A stretch of 64,000 nt of DNA from Ramazzottius varieornatus (taxonomy: Eukaryota > Tardigrada > Eutardigrada > Parachela > Ramazzottiidae), in the NCBI GenBank assembly GCA_001949185.1, contig BDGG01000001.1, forward strand, positions 3,957,624 through 4,021,623, read 5' to 3'. The position numbers and the translations under genes are program-made. Below, piece by piece: positions 48,701 to 59,791 of the stretch; positions within the stretch are counted from its first letter, which is position 1, and the number at the start of each line of letters is the position of its first letter. The notes beneath the pieces were generated by a model that was not told where the DNA came from, ran no database searches, and saw nothing but the letters and a program-made list of their open reading frames with translations.

Positions 48701-51700
48701 TCCGTGCAGCTTACCCCATTGAACACGGAAAGACGTAGGCTGAAGACGACCTTTGACGTAGGGCTTGGAAGGACAGCGAGGAAGCTGCGCGCCTGTTGTC
48801 ACATTAATGACATCGCTGTAGGCACCCACGCCTTCAGAGTTCTCAGCAGCCAGCCGCACCTTATATTCGGTCACACGTGTCAGGTCGGTACAGGTACAGC
48901 AGGCATCGTGCCCATGGTACTTGGTCAAGAAACCATGGCCCTGAAAATACCAAAATAATCAATGAAGACTTTCCCCAACAATGAGAATTGCAGCTTTATA
49001 AAAGAATCTATTAACAGTAATTTCACCATCAAAATTTCAAGAAGCCAAAAACTAAACTGAAAACAGCGAACAAACGTTTTGTGAAAGTTTCGATGATATG
49101 TTAAAGATTTTTTCTTCGATGTTCATTTTCGAAATTTGTGCAAGATTTGAAATGATGGTGGATTACGGTGGAAGGGTCTTCGAGTTGTAACGTGTAGGAG
49201 TCCTCGCCGGGCCTTTTCTCCCACTCGAAGACAACGTGGTGGGCTGCAGCTTCGACGACCCGCGGTGGATCCGGCTGTGACGGCGGTAAGCCAGCGGTGG
49301 CGTACGCAACTACAGGTGAAGGAGTGCTAAGACCAACTTCATTTTCGGCAAAGATGCGAAAACGATAGGTGCTATTGGGCTGTAGCTTTGTGATCTTCGT
49401 CTGCGTGTTGAGACCACGGTAGCATTCTGTCCATTGAGGCTGCTGTTGCACCGCTTCATCACCCTGGCCTTGATCGTGTTCCACGATGTAACGAAGCACT
49501 TTGGCGCCATTGTCGTTACGCGAAGCCTACACAATTCCACACAAAATACACAACACGCAAATGCATTTGATACCGCTAGTGACAATGTTAGTACGTTTAC
49601 ACCGAATATACTTTCGCAAATGTATCGAGAAAAAAAAGGCTAAATGTAATTTTGAATTCTTTTAATTCACAAAATATTGATAGTTTCTTCCAGGCCTGTT
49701 GTCGCTTTGATGTTAAGAAGAACACAGCCGTGAAAATAAATTCAGATAGATTTACGAGTAAATAGAAATTCTGGAATACCGCGTTTTCGTCTACCGCGCA
49801 TTGTCAACTGTAGTTCACAAAACCACTTTGTTGTGAAAAGGCGTAATCAAGCCGAACTTTCTCTGTATTGTGGTGAGGATCATTAATTTTGTGTCATATA
49901 CTCACTCGCCATTTGATAGATAGTGCATTCTTTGTGCGGCTCACGTAGATGGCCGGTTCCGGTGGATCTGGTTGCGCTTTGGCCGTGCGAAACGTCACAG
50001 CTACAAAAAGGTAGACAAACAGGTCAGTATCAACGGTGGAACGTTCAACTGGCCATTACTGTACAGTAGCACAGGAATTTGTCTACACTTACGTTCACTC
50101 TGTTTGCCCTTCAAGTCGCCGATGCCTACTTGAGCACTGCAAATACATAGAGACACACTTACATTAACAAAATTCATGATACGTTGCACTTTCGTGTATC
50201 GGCTGTCTTGACTTGGAAACCAGCGAGCTTTGCTAAGCATCGCTGGTGTGAAGAATGCGGATTCTATATGGCTGATCACATTATTGTTCGCAAGTGGAAA
50301 AACAAGTTTTGGTATACATACCTCACAAGATATTCCGTATGAGGCCGCAACTCGACAAGTTGCAACGTCAACTGCGGCGCTGTCCCAGCCGTGAAGATCC
50401 GCTGCTTCTCCGTCGGCTCACCACAGCACACGTAGTACTCCAGATCACCTTCCCGAAGATTGCCGAATTTCTCCAGCAAGGAAGTGTCCAGCTGGGTGAA
50501 GTCCAGAGGGGTGCAAGTGATGCTAACAGACCTAGCCTTCACATTTTCCACCTGAAAAACGACGTAAAACTTACCCAGCATTTTAAGAACATCTAATAAC
50601 ACAATTCGAAATATTGGCCAATAAAATACCAAAGAAATTCCTGACCTACCGTGACAGGACGAACGGTGCTGAAGAAGTTCCTCAAAACGTCTTCTTCGCT
50701 TTCATAACCTTCGGAGGAGACTTGCGGGCTGACGGAGGCAGAAGAGTGGCCGCGGTCCGCATCACCACTTCCGTTGGTCAGATGGTGCGAGTCCCCATTG
50801 CGGCGCGAATGGTTACTGTGTTGGAATTTGCGAATGTCGTGGCTTTCGAATGGGTCGTTGTTACTGTCAGCAGCATAATTACGATTGGAGTATGTAACGC
50901 TATGTGACGACCGGGAGGATTTGTTGTCATATTTCTTTTTCAGCTTCTGTCTGGCTTGATAGTTTCGATCATCCGGCGCAGACAGGTTCTGCTGGGAGAA
51001 GCCATGATACTCTGTGGGAAAAACATCAACTGGCGTTATGATAATAATAACCATAGAGTAGAGTCTGCGCGAGAGAGATAATTGAGGCTAGGGCCGATAA
51101 AAAGCACGTGCGACCTTGAGAGAAATTAGACTGTGGCGACATTCCATTCTGCGGCGGTAATCCGTTCACGTTATTCGTCGATGTTGTTTGAGGAGACACT
51201 TGAAGGCGTCTGGGAACATTCATACGGGCAGAGAAGTTACCTGCCGTTCCTTGGACAGGCATCTGCAGTGGAACCTGTGAGAAAAAAAAAGAAGATGCGA
51301 AGATAGAATCAAAACGGAAGCGCGATCAAAGAAAGAGAGTGGCTCGTGTTATTGATCGATCACACTCACATAATAACCATTTGGAATGTTGCTCTCTACT
51401 GCTGTTGCTGACTCGGAGAATGGCTGACTGGAGATGTAGACGGTACGAAGAACGCCACGCTCATCAATCAGCTGTTGAACGTACTGCCCCGGTGGAACGG
51501 TGACGGGAACGGCAGTAGGAGGATTGGAGCAGTTCGACATGATAGTCACACTGGCCGGACCTGCAAAGCAACAACAGCGTTTACACATATGTCATGATTC
51601 GAACAGGTTGTTATTCCCGCTACCTTACTAGGACATTCTCTGCCAGCAGCTCGAACACGCCGAGATATCTTCCAGTATTTGCAAAGTGAGAAGTATGGTA

Positions 51701-54006
51701 TACAACACAGGGAACGAGGGAGATTTGGTTTAAAGTTTTAGGAAACTGAAAACGATGGCTGCTGTCGCTGTATACGTGCACGATTTGAACTGGCTGGGCT
51801 CAAAGTGGCTTCTACGTCAGCAGCAGTTCCAAGTCTGCGAGTTTGAAAAACTGAGAGCTCTCGCTTCTGTCTTTGACGTCATGAAGTATGCAGTAGACAC
51901 ACCGCTCCGCCAACCGTTGATACGAAACAGCTCCGCAAAAGGCGGACTAGTACCAGTCTGCTAGTCTACCGTACATGCGTTCGCCGGAAGTCCTGGCCGG
52001 CTCATTTGCGGACCCTGCGAGAAAGGTCCCCGACTTTCTCTAAATTTAAGTGCTTGGAAAAACCTTGCCTCAAGGTATGTATGATCAAGATATTATGTTA
52101 GTGGAGACGCGCTGCAACCGGGAAACGATTTTACTTCGACTGGCCTTACTTGCCACGTTTTCGCGGGTTATTTTGTCCGTTTAGGTCCAGCTGCCTTTGC
52201 GAGAACCAGTCTGGAAAGGTGACAAAGGTCCAACACTGATTTGGACTTTCATGTCTTTCAACACAGTGTCTTCCACTGGGCCAACTCGTTCTCAGGTGTT
52301 TGGGAGACAGATTACACCGGAGTGTTGGTCGGACATTACTCAATCACTGTTTATATCGGTCGTCGAACCCAGAAAGACTTTTATCAATTTTTCGGCGCAG
52401 TGCAAATTTAAAGCCAAAATAATTGTCAGTAAACTGGAAATTAAATATGTCTTCCTGGAAGATTCATTTAGCCACTGAAGCTGTCAGTGGACATTTGTGT
52501 GTTTGGGTAATCCAAGTTCAAAGCTCAGACTCATCGACGTAGTGAAGAAGTCGAGTTGTTGACGTATTCCCGCTTTTTCGGCAGACTTTCTATACACTGT
52601 CTTCATTTCTTGGATGACAAACTTTCGGCGAAGTGCGGTTCCACTTTCCGGGTGGCTTTAATTTCGCTATCCCTTCACTTTTTCATATCCTCACTGCAGG
52701 TCACCTGAGAGCTCTCATGCATTCACCGATCTTCCATTAGCGATAGGTCATCGGTTTTGACCAGATCTTTCTTGGAAAAACTATCTTACGGAGCTATTTC
52801 TGCCGACCGCGCCACAGTTGATGCAGTTGGTCACTGGAAGATATTCGATTGTGTATTTTTGTCCGGGTAACCCTTGCGGATATCTGACTGCTATAGTTCC
52901 AAACGAATTGACTGCAAGCGTGATGGGTGAAACATGACATTTGCTTTTCTATTTTTTCCACGTCCGGGGAAAAAGATAATCCTGTGGTGTGCAGGACGAT
53001 TAAGCCGGTACGCGAAATTTCATTACGTCGCTGAGTAAGTGTTTTACGGCGCCGACCCAGACGTTACCATTGTATACTCAAGACTACAAAACAAGAAAAA
53101 CGTTCCTGTCTAAGTCAGACGCGGTACATCCGGCAAAACTCCCCAGTGGCTGCGTAGAGCACGAGAGAGCAAAGAGCTAATTCCATGCAAATGTCCGGTT
53201 TATTGGCCCAAAATATCCTCTGACGACAAATTATTTCCGTAGTGAGTTACACGGAACCCCAAACGTCAGCTGACGCTATGTATTTCAGCTAAATGTGTGC
53301 CGGTCCCTTCTCAAATATAGATTAACTATCAGATGTCAGACTGTAAAAGACTGAATGGTAGACACTTGGTCCAGCCCATACCTTGGATAATGTGCGTTTC
53401 CGGTCCATTATGCACCTGTACAGCGCTGGCTGCCGCTACATGTAGATCGATTAAATAGGGAAGAACACCGGAAGCCGTACTGGGGATGGAATGCCGTCGT
53501 TGCTGGAAGGACCCACCAGCAGTGTCGTGGGAAAGGAGGAGGAAGGGGTGACTGGCCACGTCATGCAGATTCTGAATGGGCGGCGTACTGTTGGTCGAGC
53601 GAAAGCCGGAAGAACCGGACGACCTAGCGTACTCATTGAAAGAGCTGGCATTAGAGCCCCGGAAGAAGGTAGTGCGCGGAGGAGGAAGAGTGCCATTTGA
53701 TGTTCCGTGGAGGGAACCTATCGTTGACGGTTGCTTACGACCTCGATGGGCTCCTCTCCCAATTCGTGCAGGTTTAGCAGTACTCCAATGGGACGTCTGC
53801 CTAGATGAGCTGAAACCAGGTGAAGGAAGGGTGAGCTGGTTCACATTTGCGCCTGCTGATGACAGAATTGGTGGATGAAGAGCCGTAAAAAAATCCACCG
53901 GGTAATACGAAGGGCCAACTTGGTGCTCTCCCAGCCCGTTGATGGGTGCTCCTTCCAACGGCTCGATAATACGCGGGATGGGTCCGTGCATGGTATTCGT
54001 TAACAT
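45758..54006 (-). CDS. FNDC3: FNDC3-type protein: nine FN3 domains and a C-terminal membrane anchor
   Basis: The N-terminal exons are 54006-53382, 51560-51370, 51274-51115, 51011-50650 and 50551-50322, followed by many FN3 exons to the stop at 45758. The first exon lies 1.8 kb upstream of the rest but joins in phase: VQVHNGPETHIIQ then GPASVTIMS...VPPGQYVQQLIDERGVLRTV, which lines up with VQVNPGETFTI...GPAEV...VPPGYISQVIED of human FNDC3A. Nine FN3 domains follow, with repeated W (FEWEK, FRVQWG, LRWG, LSWIAPEDNGS, VKWSS, LQWSKP) and YxxRVxAxNxxG motifs. The end, DERVAIFTAGVCVLICVVLISSYILLSN, is a tail anchor. FNDC3 proteins sit on ER/Golgi or vesicle membranes with the FN3 array in the cytosol. 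Three introns carry hairpin repeats. Confidence 0.9.
46196..46250. repeat. Small CACCTGCATAC/GTATGCAGGTG hairpin in FNDC3 intron
   Basis: Arms CACCTGCATAC and GTATGCAGGTG with a ~30-base loop. Another GCATAC...GTATGC pair follows at about 46270-46316. The same arm sequence forms a hairpin in a TFDP intron at 9733-9783. Confidence 0.55.
47005..47093. repeat. GTGGCGCAC hairpin repeat, copy 7
   Basis: Reads CTAAGTGGCGCACGATCTCGG...GCTGGAAGCGTTCGCCATGTGG and ends CTGTCTGCC, in the middle of an FNDC3 intron, away from both splice sites. Confidence 0.7.
48213..48288. repeat. GTGGCGCAC hairpin repeat, copy 8
   Basis: Reads AAAAGTGACGCACGTTCTCAG, loop TATTAATGGCTGGAA, right arm GCGTGCGCCACGTGG. It lies in an FNDC3 intron (about 48122-48358). 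Confidence 0.7.
51561..53381. other. Long first intron of the FNDC3-type gene
   Basis: About 1.8 kb without recognisable exon or repeat. It is far longer than other introns in the window and may carry an internal promoter; I see nothing specific. Confidence 0.5.
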
Positions 54007-55855
54007 ATTGTCACATAATGGCCAGGACCTGCAAATTATGACCGTTATCCCTCCCCATAACCGTAAATTGTTACCCTAATTTTACCGTCCATTTGTAAAT
54101 TACGGAGCCCTCTGTCGACGGTTGAAATATCCAGACAATTTCGCGTCGAGCCTTTGCGCGGAAGTCCGTTTGGTTGATCACGAATCATTCAAGCAGAAAA
54201 TCGCATACCATGCTCCCACCGCAGTATAATCAATCATTACAGAAATATCCTCCCTGGCATTTCAATACACGCCCTAAGAATATCGGACAAAATGATGTTG
54301 AATTTACTTACGGTTTGCTTCATCCACGTTTCGAAACAGGAACAGCTGTTGCGCCTAGTGCATCACACAGTTCAAGTGCCATCCTTGACGGCCAAATACA
54401 GCGGGTACGATCCAGGTCAATCGGAAATCACATAAGCACAAATCACACGACGATTCCCACTCGCCGACACCATATGGAGAGCTTAATTTGGGGATCCCAA
54501 TGAAAAAGAGGATACTTTCGGCGTCTTTCCTTGCTCAGCTCATTAGCCCGAGTTCCGTAAGCTACTTTCAGCTCATCGATTAATTCTCCCGTGTCTCGAG
54601 ATAAAGTATCCACCGGTAAGTGGCAACAGTCCCTTTCACGTTTCCCCAAGCCACGTTTTCCGCACAAGTGACAAGTTGTGTAATGCATATATTCAAATGT
54701 CGTCGGTACCAGGAAGAGGAAATTCTACACTGGTGGTGCGCGAGCGTGTAACTTTATGGCGCTAACTGAAGCCAGGTGGATATTCCATCTGGAGCTCCGA
54801 TGACGTTGGTTTTTGCCCTCTTCCCAGTCTTCCTGGACCGTTTAGGCCCTGATGGGATGTGCGCACTGCTGGAAGAAGCTCGAGGTGGATATACACCAAC
54901 GCACTCTGGAAGGCCTAGCCCGCAGACGTGACGTACTTAGTACCGCTGCTAGCAGTCTGTGCATGTTGGTCTTACGTGTTGGCCCAACACAACTAGAGTA
55001 TCAAAATAATCCACACAAGTGTGCTGTGTATGTATGTACCCGTGTGTTGCGTCAGCAGGGATCGCGGATTCATGAAAAGGAGGATCTGAATGGATCGAGA
55101 CGTTAGCGGCCATGAGGGAAAGCGATCATCAAGCATGTACGCTTCCACTTCCTCCTGATTCCCTTCGTTCAGCGTTCCAAGCCCTATAAGACTTTCGACT
55201 TGTTGTTTTATAGACTGTATACAGCTCAGAGCTCACGCCTGTTGCCATTGATTTCATCTTCGTCCAGTTCGCGCGCGCGCGATCCCGAGGACTTTATGTT
55301 GATGAGCAGCAGTTTAACAGGCTCCCTCAAGTTAACTATCAATTCAGGCTCTAACGCCATCCGGGCCTACAGTATAAAAGACGTGTTCAAGTTTAAAGCC
55401 TACCACTTGCATCTTGATTCCACGCAACAATGATCGAGAGTGCGTACTTCCTCCTTTCAGACGAAGGAAGACATCCGGTAGCAATCGCCTCGGGCCTGTA
55501 AACGAAGAACGTCGTTTGCCGCAGTTCTTTACTCGCGTAACACAGAGACTTAATGCTAAAAAAGACGTCATCTTCATAAGAGTTCGAACTGGAATAAAAT
55601 GTAAAAAAGGGAGTATCGTGATATCGTGTACATAAAACCGAAAAGTGTTAGGAGGAACAAAGTTAGTATATCGAAAGTTCGAAATTCCTTTCAAGAACTG
55701 TCAACACATGTTTGGTCATCGTTGTGCAAAAACAAATGAGTGTAATATTAGAAAAGAAAGATCCTTGGTTAGGTTAAAAGAAAAACGGAGTTCTGGAAAA
55801 AAGAGTGAAATCACAACTATTTTACAACTAGGAAAGTACTTTGTCAGAACAGACT
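54007..55855. other. Spacer upstream of FNDC3 and downstream of the kinase gene
   Basis: Short frames only. One minus-strand frame at 54688-54443 has a CxxC pair and charged helix-like sequence but no start context or partner exon I trust. A CGCGCGCGCGC run lies near 55270. The part near 54007 should include the FNDC3 promoter. Confidence 0.4.
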
Positions 55856-58800
55856 TCACCCTTGACGTTGAAACCTGTGACGGCTAAGGTCGCTGGGACT
55901 CTCCCGGTTTCCGGAGTCCACACTGAGTGAGGTGATGATCCACGGATGATTCATCGCTTCCTCCGCCGTCATCCGCTCTTCCGGGTCCCATGCCAGAGCC
56001 TTCAGTACGAAGTCAACAAACTTCGGGCCGCCGCTCTTCAGCATCTGAGCTACTGGCTTTCCTCCAGGTGGAAGGCGGAAGTGCTTCTTGGAGGAATCGG
56101 CGTACCCACCTTCAGTGGCGCTCTGACAGTAGAAAGGAATACCATCTGCAAAAATAAAGAGAACTGAAAACCTCGACCAAACATCCGAAATTAACTTCCG
56201 GATATCGAAATGGGTATTCCAGAAAAACGTCCGAATCAACACTGTCAGCACGGAGATTTCCGTGTTCGCGAAATACTACCGTCCTCTTTGTGAGTACAAG
56301 ATTTTGATTGGCTAAGACCACGCGAGGGAGGCGGATCTATCCAACCAGCATTTCCTGAAATTTCGAGCTTTGGATGATTTGCAGGCCGTGAAGGCCAACT
56401 TGGGAAAAGCAGCCCTGGCCATTTCAATTTTGTTCTAAACCCACTCTTCGTAACCGATTCGTACCCGGCTTAGTTTCGGTAGAGGGAATCGTCCTCGGTG
56501 CCTCGAATCTTTTCTGAACGAATGCTGTGTACAGGTCTTTAGGAAACAAAATCTGAAATATCACCAAAACCGCCCAAAGTCGTAAAACTTTTTTACAGTG
56601 TGCTGAATTTTCGCTGACCGCTGGTAATATTCAGTCTTACTTTGGTGGCAAAGATCGAAATAAAGGCAAAGAAAAAATTCCTAGCCCGAAGAACCAAAAG
56701 TCAGAATAAAGAGGCGAATAGAACCGAGTCATTGTATTCACAAAGAGGACGGTCGTGCTGTAAGTGTTAAACTCATAGAAATTTTTTGAGTGGAAAAGTA
56801 GCTAGGTAAATGAGTACCTGGGAAGTAGTCTCCTCTCTTGGAGTCCGCGCACAGATTCACAAATTGTGGTGATGGGTAACCCAGTCCTTCCAAAATTACA
56901 GCTAGCTGGTCCTTGCCACTAGTACCCGGAAACAATGGCTTGCCCAAGTAGAACTCGGCAATGACGCAGCCGAAGGACCACATGTCGATAGCTCGTTTGT
57001 ACTTCGAACCATACGGCTGCAGAATGACTTCAGGAGCGCGGTAGAAACGAGATTGGATGTAGGCATACACCTGGAGTTGCTCGTGGCAGCTAATGTTGAA
57101 GTCACAGACTTGCAGACCGGTACGTGTCGGGCTCTTCAGCAGAATATTCTCCGGCTGTAAAGAACAACGCAGTGATCACACTCAGATTGAAACCGGAACG
57201 ATACCTTTGAGAATCGAGGAAGAATTTTATTTCTCTGTTAAATTTTCTTGGTAATATAAGACGTCGGCGATTGTCTTAGCACTCTGCGTACGACCGTCCT
57301 CTTTATGTATACAATCACTCAGTTTTATTCACCTCCCAGTTTTAGCTTTTGGTCTTTCGGGTCTGGGTCTTTTTGTTTGCATTTACCTCGGTCTTCTCAG
57401 CAAAGCAACACTAATGACCAGCGGTCAACAAAACCCCAGCACGCTGGGAAATTTTTCTACGGTTTCGGGTGGTTCTGGTTAAATTCGGTGTTTCGTCTCT
57501 TCGCGCGAGACACGTGCACGGTATTCGCTTAGAAAAAAACTGGAGCACTGGGGACATTCTTATCTATCGAAGCCGAGCCTGGGATAAATTTTGTAGTCAA
57601 GGAGCGGTCAGAGGAAAATCAAGACGACCAGTTCTCCCTTTTGAGGTTTGGCGTTCATGGCCTGCCAATTATCCGAATTTTGAAATTTCGAAAATTGCCT
57701 ATTGGTTGGACCAGCATCCGCAACACAGTACCAGCCAATAAAATTCCTGTATACACAAAGAGGACAGTGGTATTCTGCGAACATGAAAACGATCGTGTTG
57801 AAAGTGTTAAGCGTGATTGTTCTCCCCAGTGGCGCACACGCTCAATAAACAACAATGGAGTCGTGCGCCGCATGAGTTAACGACTATGTTAGTTACAATT
57901 TTTGAATCGAACCTTGAGGTCGCAGTGTATGATGGATTTGCTATGGATGAAGTTAAGGAACCGTAGCAGACCGAGGGCGAACTTCCGGACGACGGGCAGG
58001 GAAAGACCGTTGTGGTTGTTGGTCTTGATCAGCGTGTAGACGTTCATCGCACACAGGTCGAAGACCAAGCAGGAATGATGGCGGAAAGTGAAGGACTCGA
58101 TCAGGTGGGTCATTCTGCCTTCTCCCGTTTGATCGTACTTGAGGGACTGGCCCAGACTCTCCAAAATCTTAATCTGCGAAACGGGATGTTTGAACAGACT
58201 TCGGAAGAGATCGAACTGAAACCGTGGATCTACTGTACCTCGTCATCACCAATCTTCTTGAAGCGTGGAGTATTCTTCAGGATTTTCACCGCCACCTTTC
58301 TCTTGAGCTTGTGGTCCAGAACCTTGTAGACGGTCCCGAAGACTCCGGCTCCCAGCTTTGAGATGAGTTCGTAGCGGTAGTACAGATGGTCCCCCATGAT
58401 GGCTTTGTAGGCACCGTCTTCGTCGTCAAAGCCACTATTGTTTTCCGAACCTAAGCAAGCACTAAGTTCAACTGAGAGTATATATCGGTAGAGACGACTC
58501 AATCGAAAGATTTTTTTCCCCATTTGCTTACCAGGCGAAGGTTCGATCTTCTTGCTTCTCGAACCAACAAAATGGACTTCTTGGAAGGGTCTGATCTCGA
58601 ACTTCTCGTGTTCCGTCAAGTGAATTTTATAGCGTGTATATCCCTAAAGCCATATCACCTGTCAGCACAAATTTCCTTGGAAGCGGAAACAACAAACTGC
58701 GCTACCCACGCCATTAATTTTGAGCGCAAGAGATACACTCAGCATGCCCAGAGAGTACTCTGGCGATCCTCTCGGAATACAAAATCTGAAGAGTCTGTTT

Positions 58801-59286
58801 GGGAGCAAACTAGTGCGGAATGCTGCACTGCTGGCCTAGGACAGAGATTCGATGCAGAATCCTACTCCCATACCTGATTTCCATTGGGTATAAAGTCCAG
58901 TTTGGGAGCAGCATTTTCGATCTCTTCTGCCTCATTCTGCTGCCTGCAGTCTTTCATCTGGCAAGTGATCAGGGCTATCTCGTAACAATACACATCATCA
59001 TTTTCTCGAATCTGGCTGGCACTTGCTGCTGTTGCCGCCGCCTGCAAAGCAGAGAATTTTCAGCTTGGTTATAAAACGAGGGTAGAACTGGAATTGCTGT
59101 ACTGCGTTAGCGAAACTGGGAAGGCAAAATACTTGACGATACAAGAGATCACATCACGTTATATACCAGAACTCTTACCAGTGTATTCCGTTGAGCGTGA
59201 TAGCCGAGTTCCGGTCCGGATCCAGACGGTGGAGTTGTCCGACTTATAGCCGTAGGTAGAACGAACCGGTGAGATCCGGAATTCAT
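55856..59286 (-). CDS. DYRK-family protein kinase with DFN in place of DFG
   Basis: Seven exons (59286-59179, 59041-58874, 58643-58532, 58450-58239, 58173-57913, 57154-56818, 56145-55856) give 495 residues. Before the kinase domain is a DYRK-homology box (GFDDEDGAYKAIMGDHLYYRYE), preceded by LTEHEKFEIRPFQEVHFVG, as in class II DYRKs (DYRK2/3/4). The kinase domain has the Gly loop KLGAGVFGTV, Lys in VAVKILKN, IIHCDLKPENILL (the HCD form is normal for DYRKs), the activation-loop YxY in VYAYIQSRFYRAPE, and IDMWSFGCVIAEF. The metal-binding motif reads VCDFNISC, so the usual Gly after DF is Asn while the catalytic Asp is kept. DYRKs autophosphorylate the loop Tyr and then act on Ser/Thr. Two large introns hold two copies of one mobile element. 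Confidence 0.93.
56238..56770. mobile_element. ~533-bp DNA-element copy A in a kinase intron
   Basis: Bounded by inverted ends containing ACCGTCCTCTTTGTGAGTACAA (left) and TTGTATTCACAAAGAGGACGGT (right), with AACACT.../...AGTGTTAA at the tips. It lies in the intron 56146-56817. The inner sequence matches copy B read in reverse (shared CGCTGACCGCTGG, AAGAACCAAAAG, ATAAAGAGG blocks). Confidence 0.8.
57275..57811. mobile_element. ~537-bp DNA-element copy B, opposite orientation
   Basis: Begins TTAGCACTCTGCGTACGACCGTCCTCTTTATG and ends TACACAAAGAGGACAGT...GTGTTGAAAGTGTTAA. It occupies the next intron (57155-57912) and is the reverse of copy A over its length, with moderate divergence. No transposase frame is present. 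Confidence 0.8.
57826..57878. repeat. GTGGCGCAC hairpin repeat, copy 9
   Basis: Reads CCCAGTGGCGCACACGCTCAATAAACAACAATGGAGTCGTGCGCCGCATGAG, immediately beside mobile-element copy B in the same kinase intron. Confidence 0.75.
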
Positions 59287-59791
59287 CGTCTGGGCTGGGA
59301 AGGGTGCAGTTTATTGCAGACAGAATCCCGCTTTTTTGCTAAACAGGCGTATTTCGGAGACTCGACAAGTGCTTGCCGGTAGGGCTCGAAACCAGGGTAC
59401 AGAGGGCAGACAACGTACATTCGCCTGACGAGAATCATCACCTGTGGGTTTGTGTTCCTCCGCAGTTTTCTAGCTGCAAGAAACTTCAAGAAGAACGCTC
59501 GAATTAACGGATATATGGCGGGTGTGGCCTGTTTTCTCCACAATATACGTCAGAACGCAGCTGACCGATGGACAGTGTTGGACACCAGACCAGTTTTTTC
59601 TGCTGACGTCATGGGCCACATTCTGCACTTGTACAGCGAACCTTCGATTAGGAGCCGCGTTTCGACTTTTCACAGAGCCTGGAACATTCGCTGATTTCTT
59701 AACCTTTATAAAAACCGGATGAACGATAACAACTTCAGATCAGACACTGTAAATTCTCTGCACTTCAATAGGGGAAGCACCAGGAGAAAGC

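Noticed and set aside
54174-54503. Plus-strand 109-codon frame upstream of FNDC3
   Set aside because: No domain, no splice partner, and composition not clearly coding.
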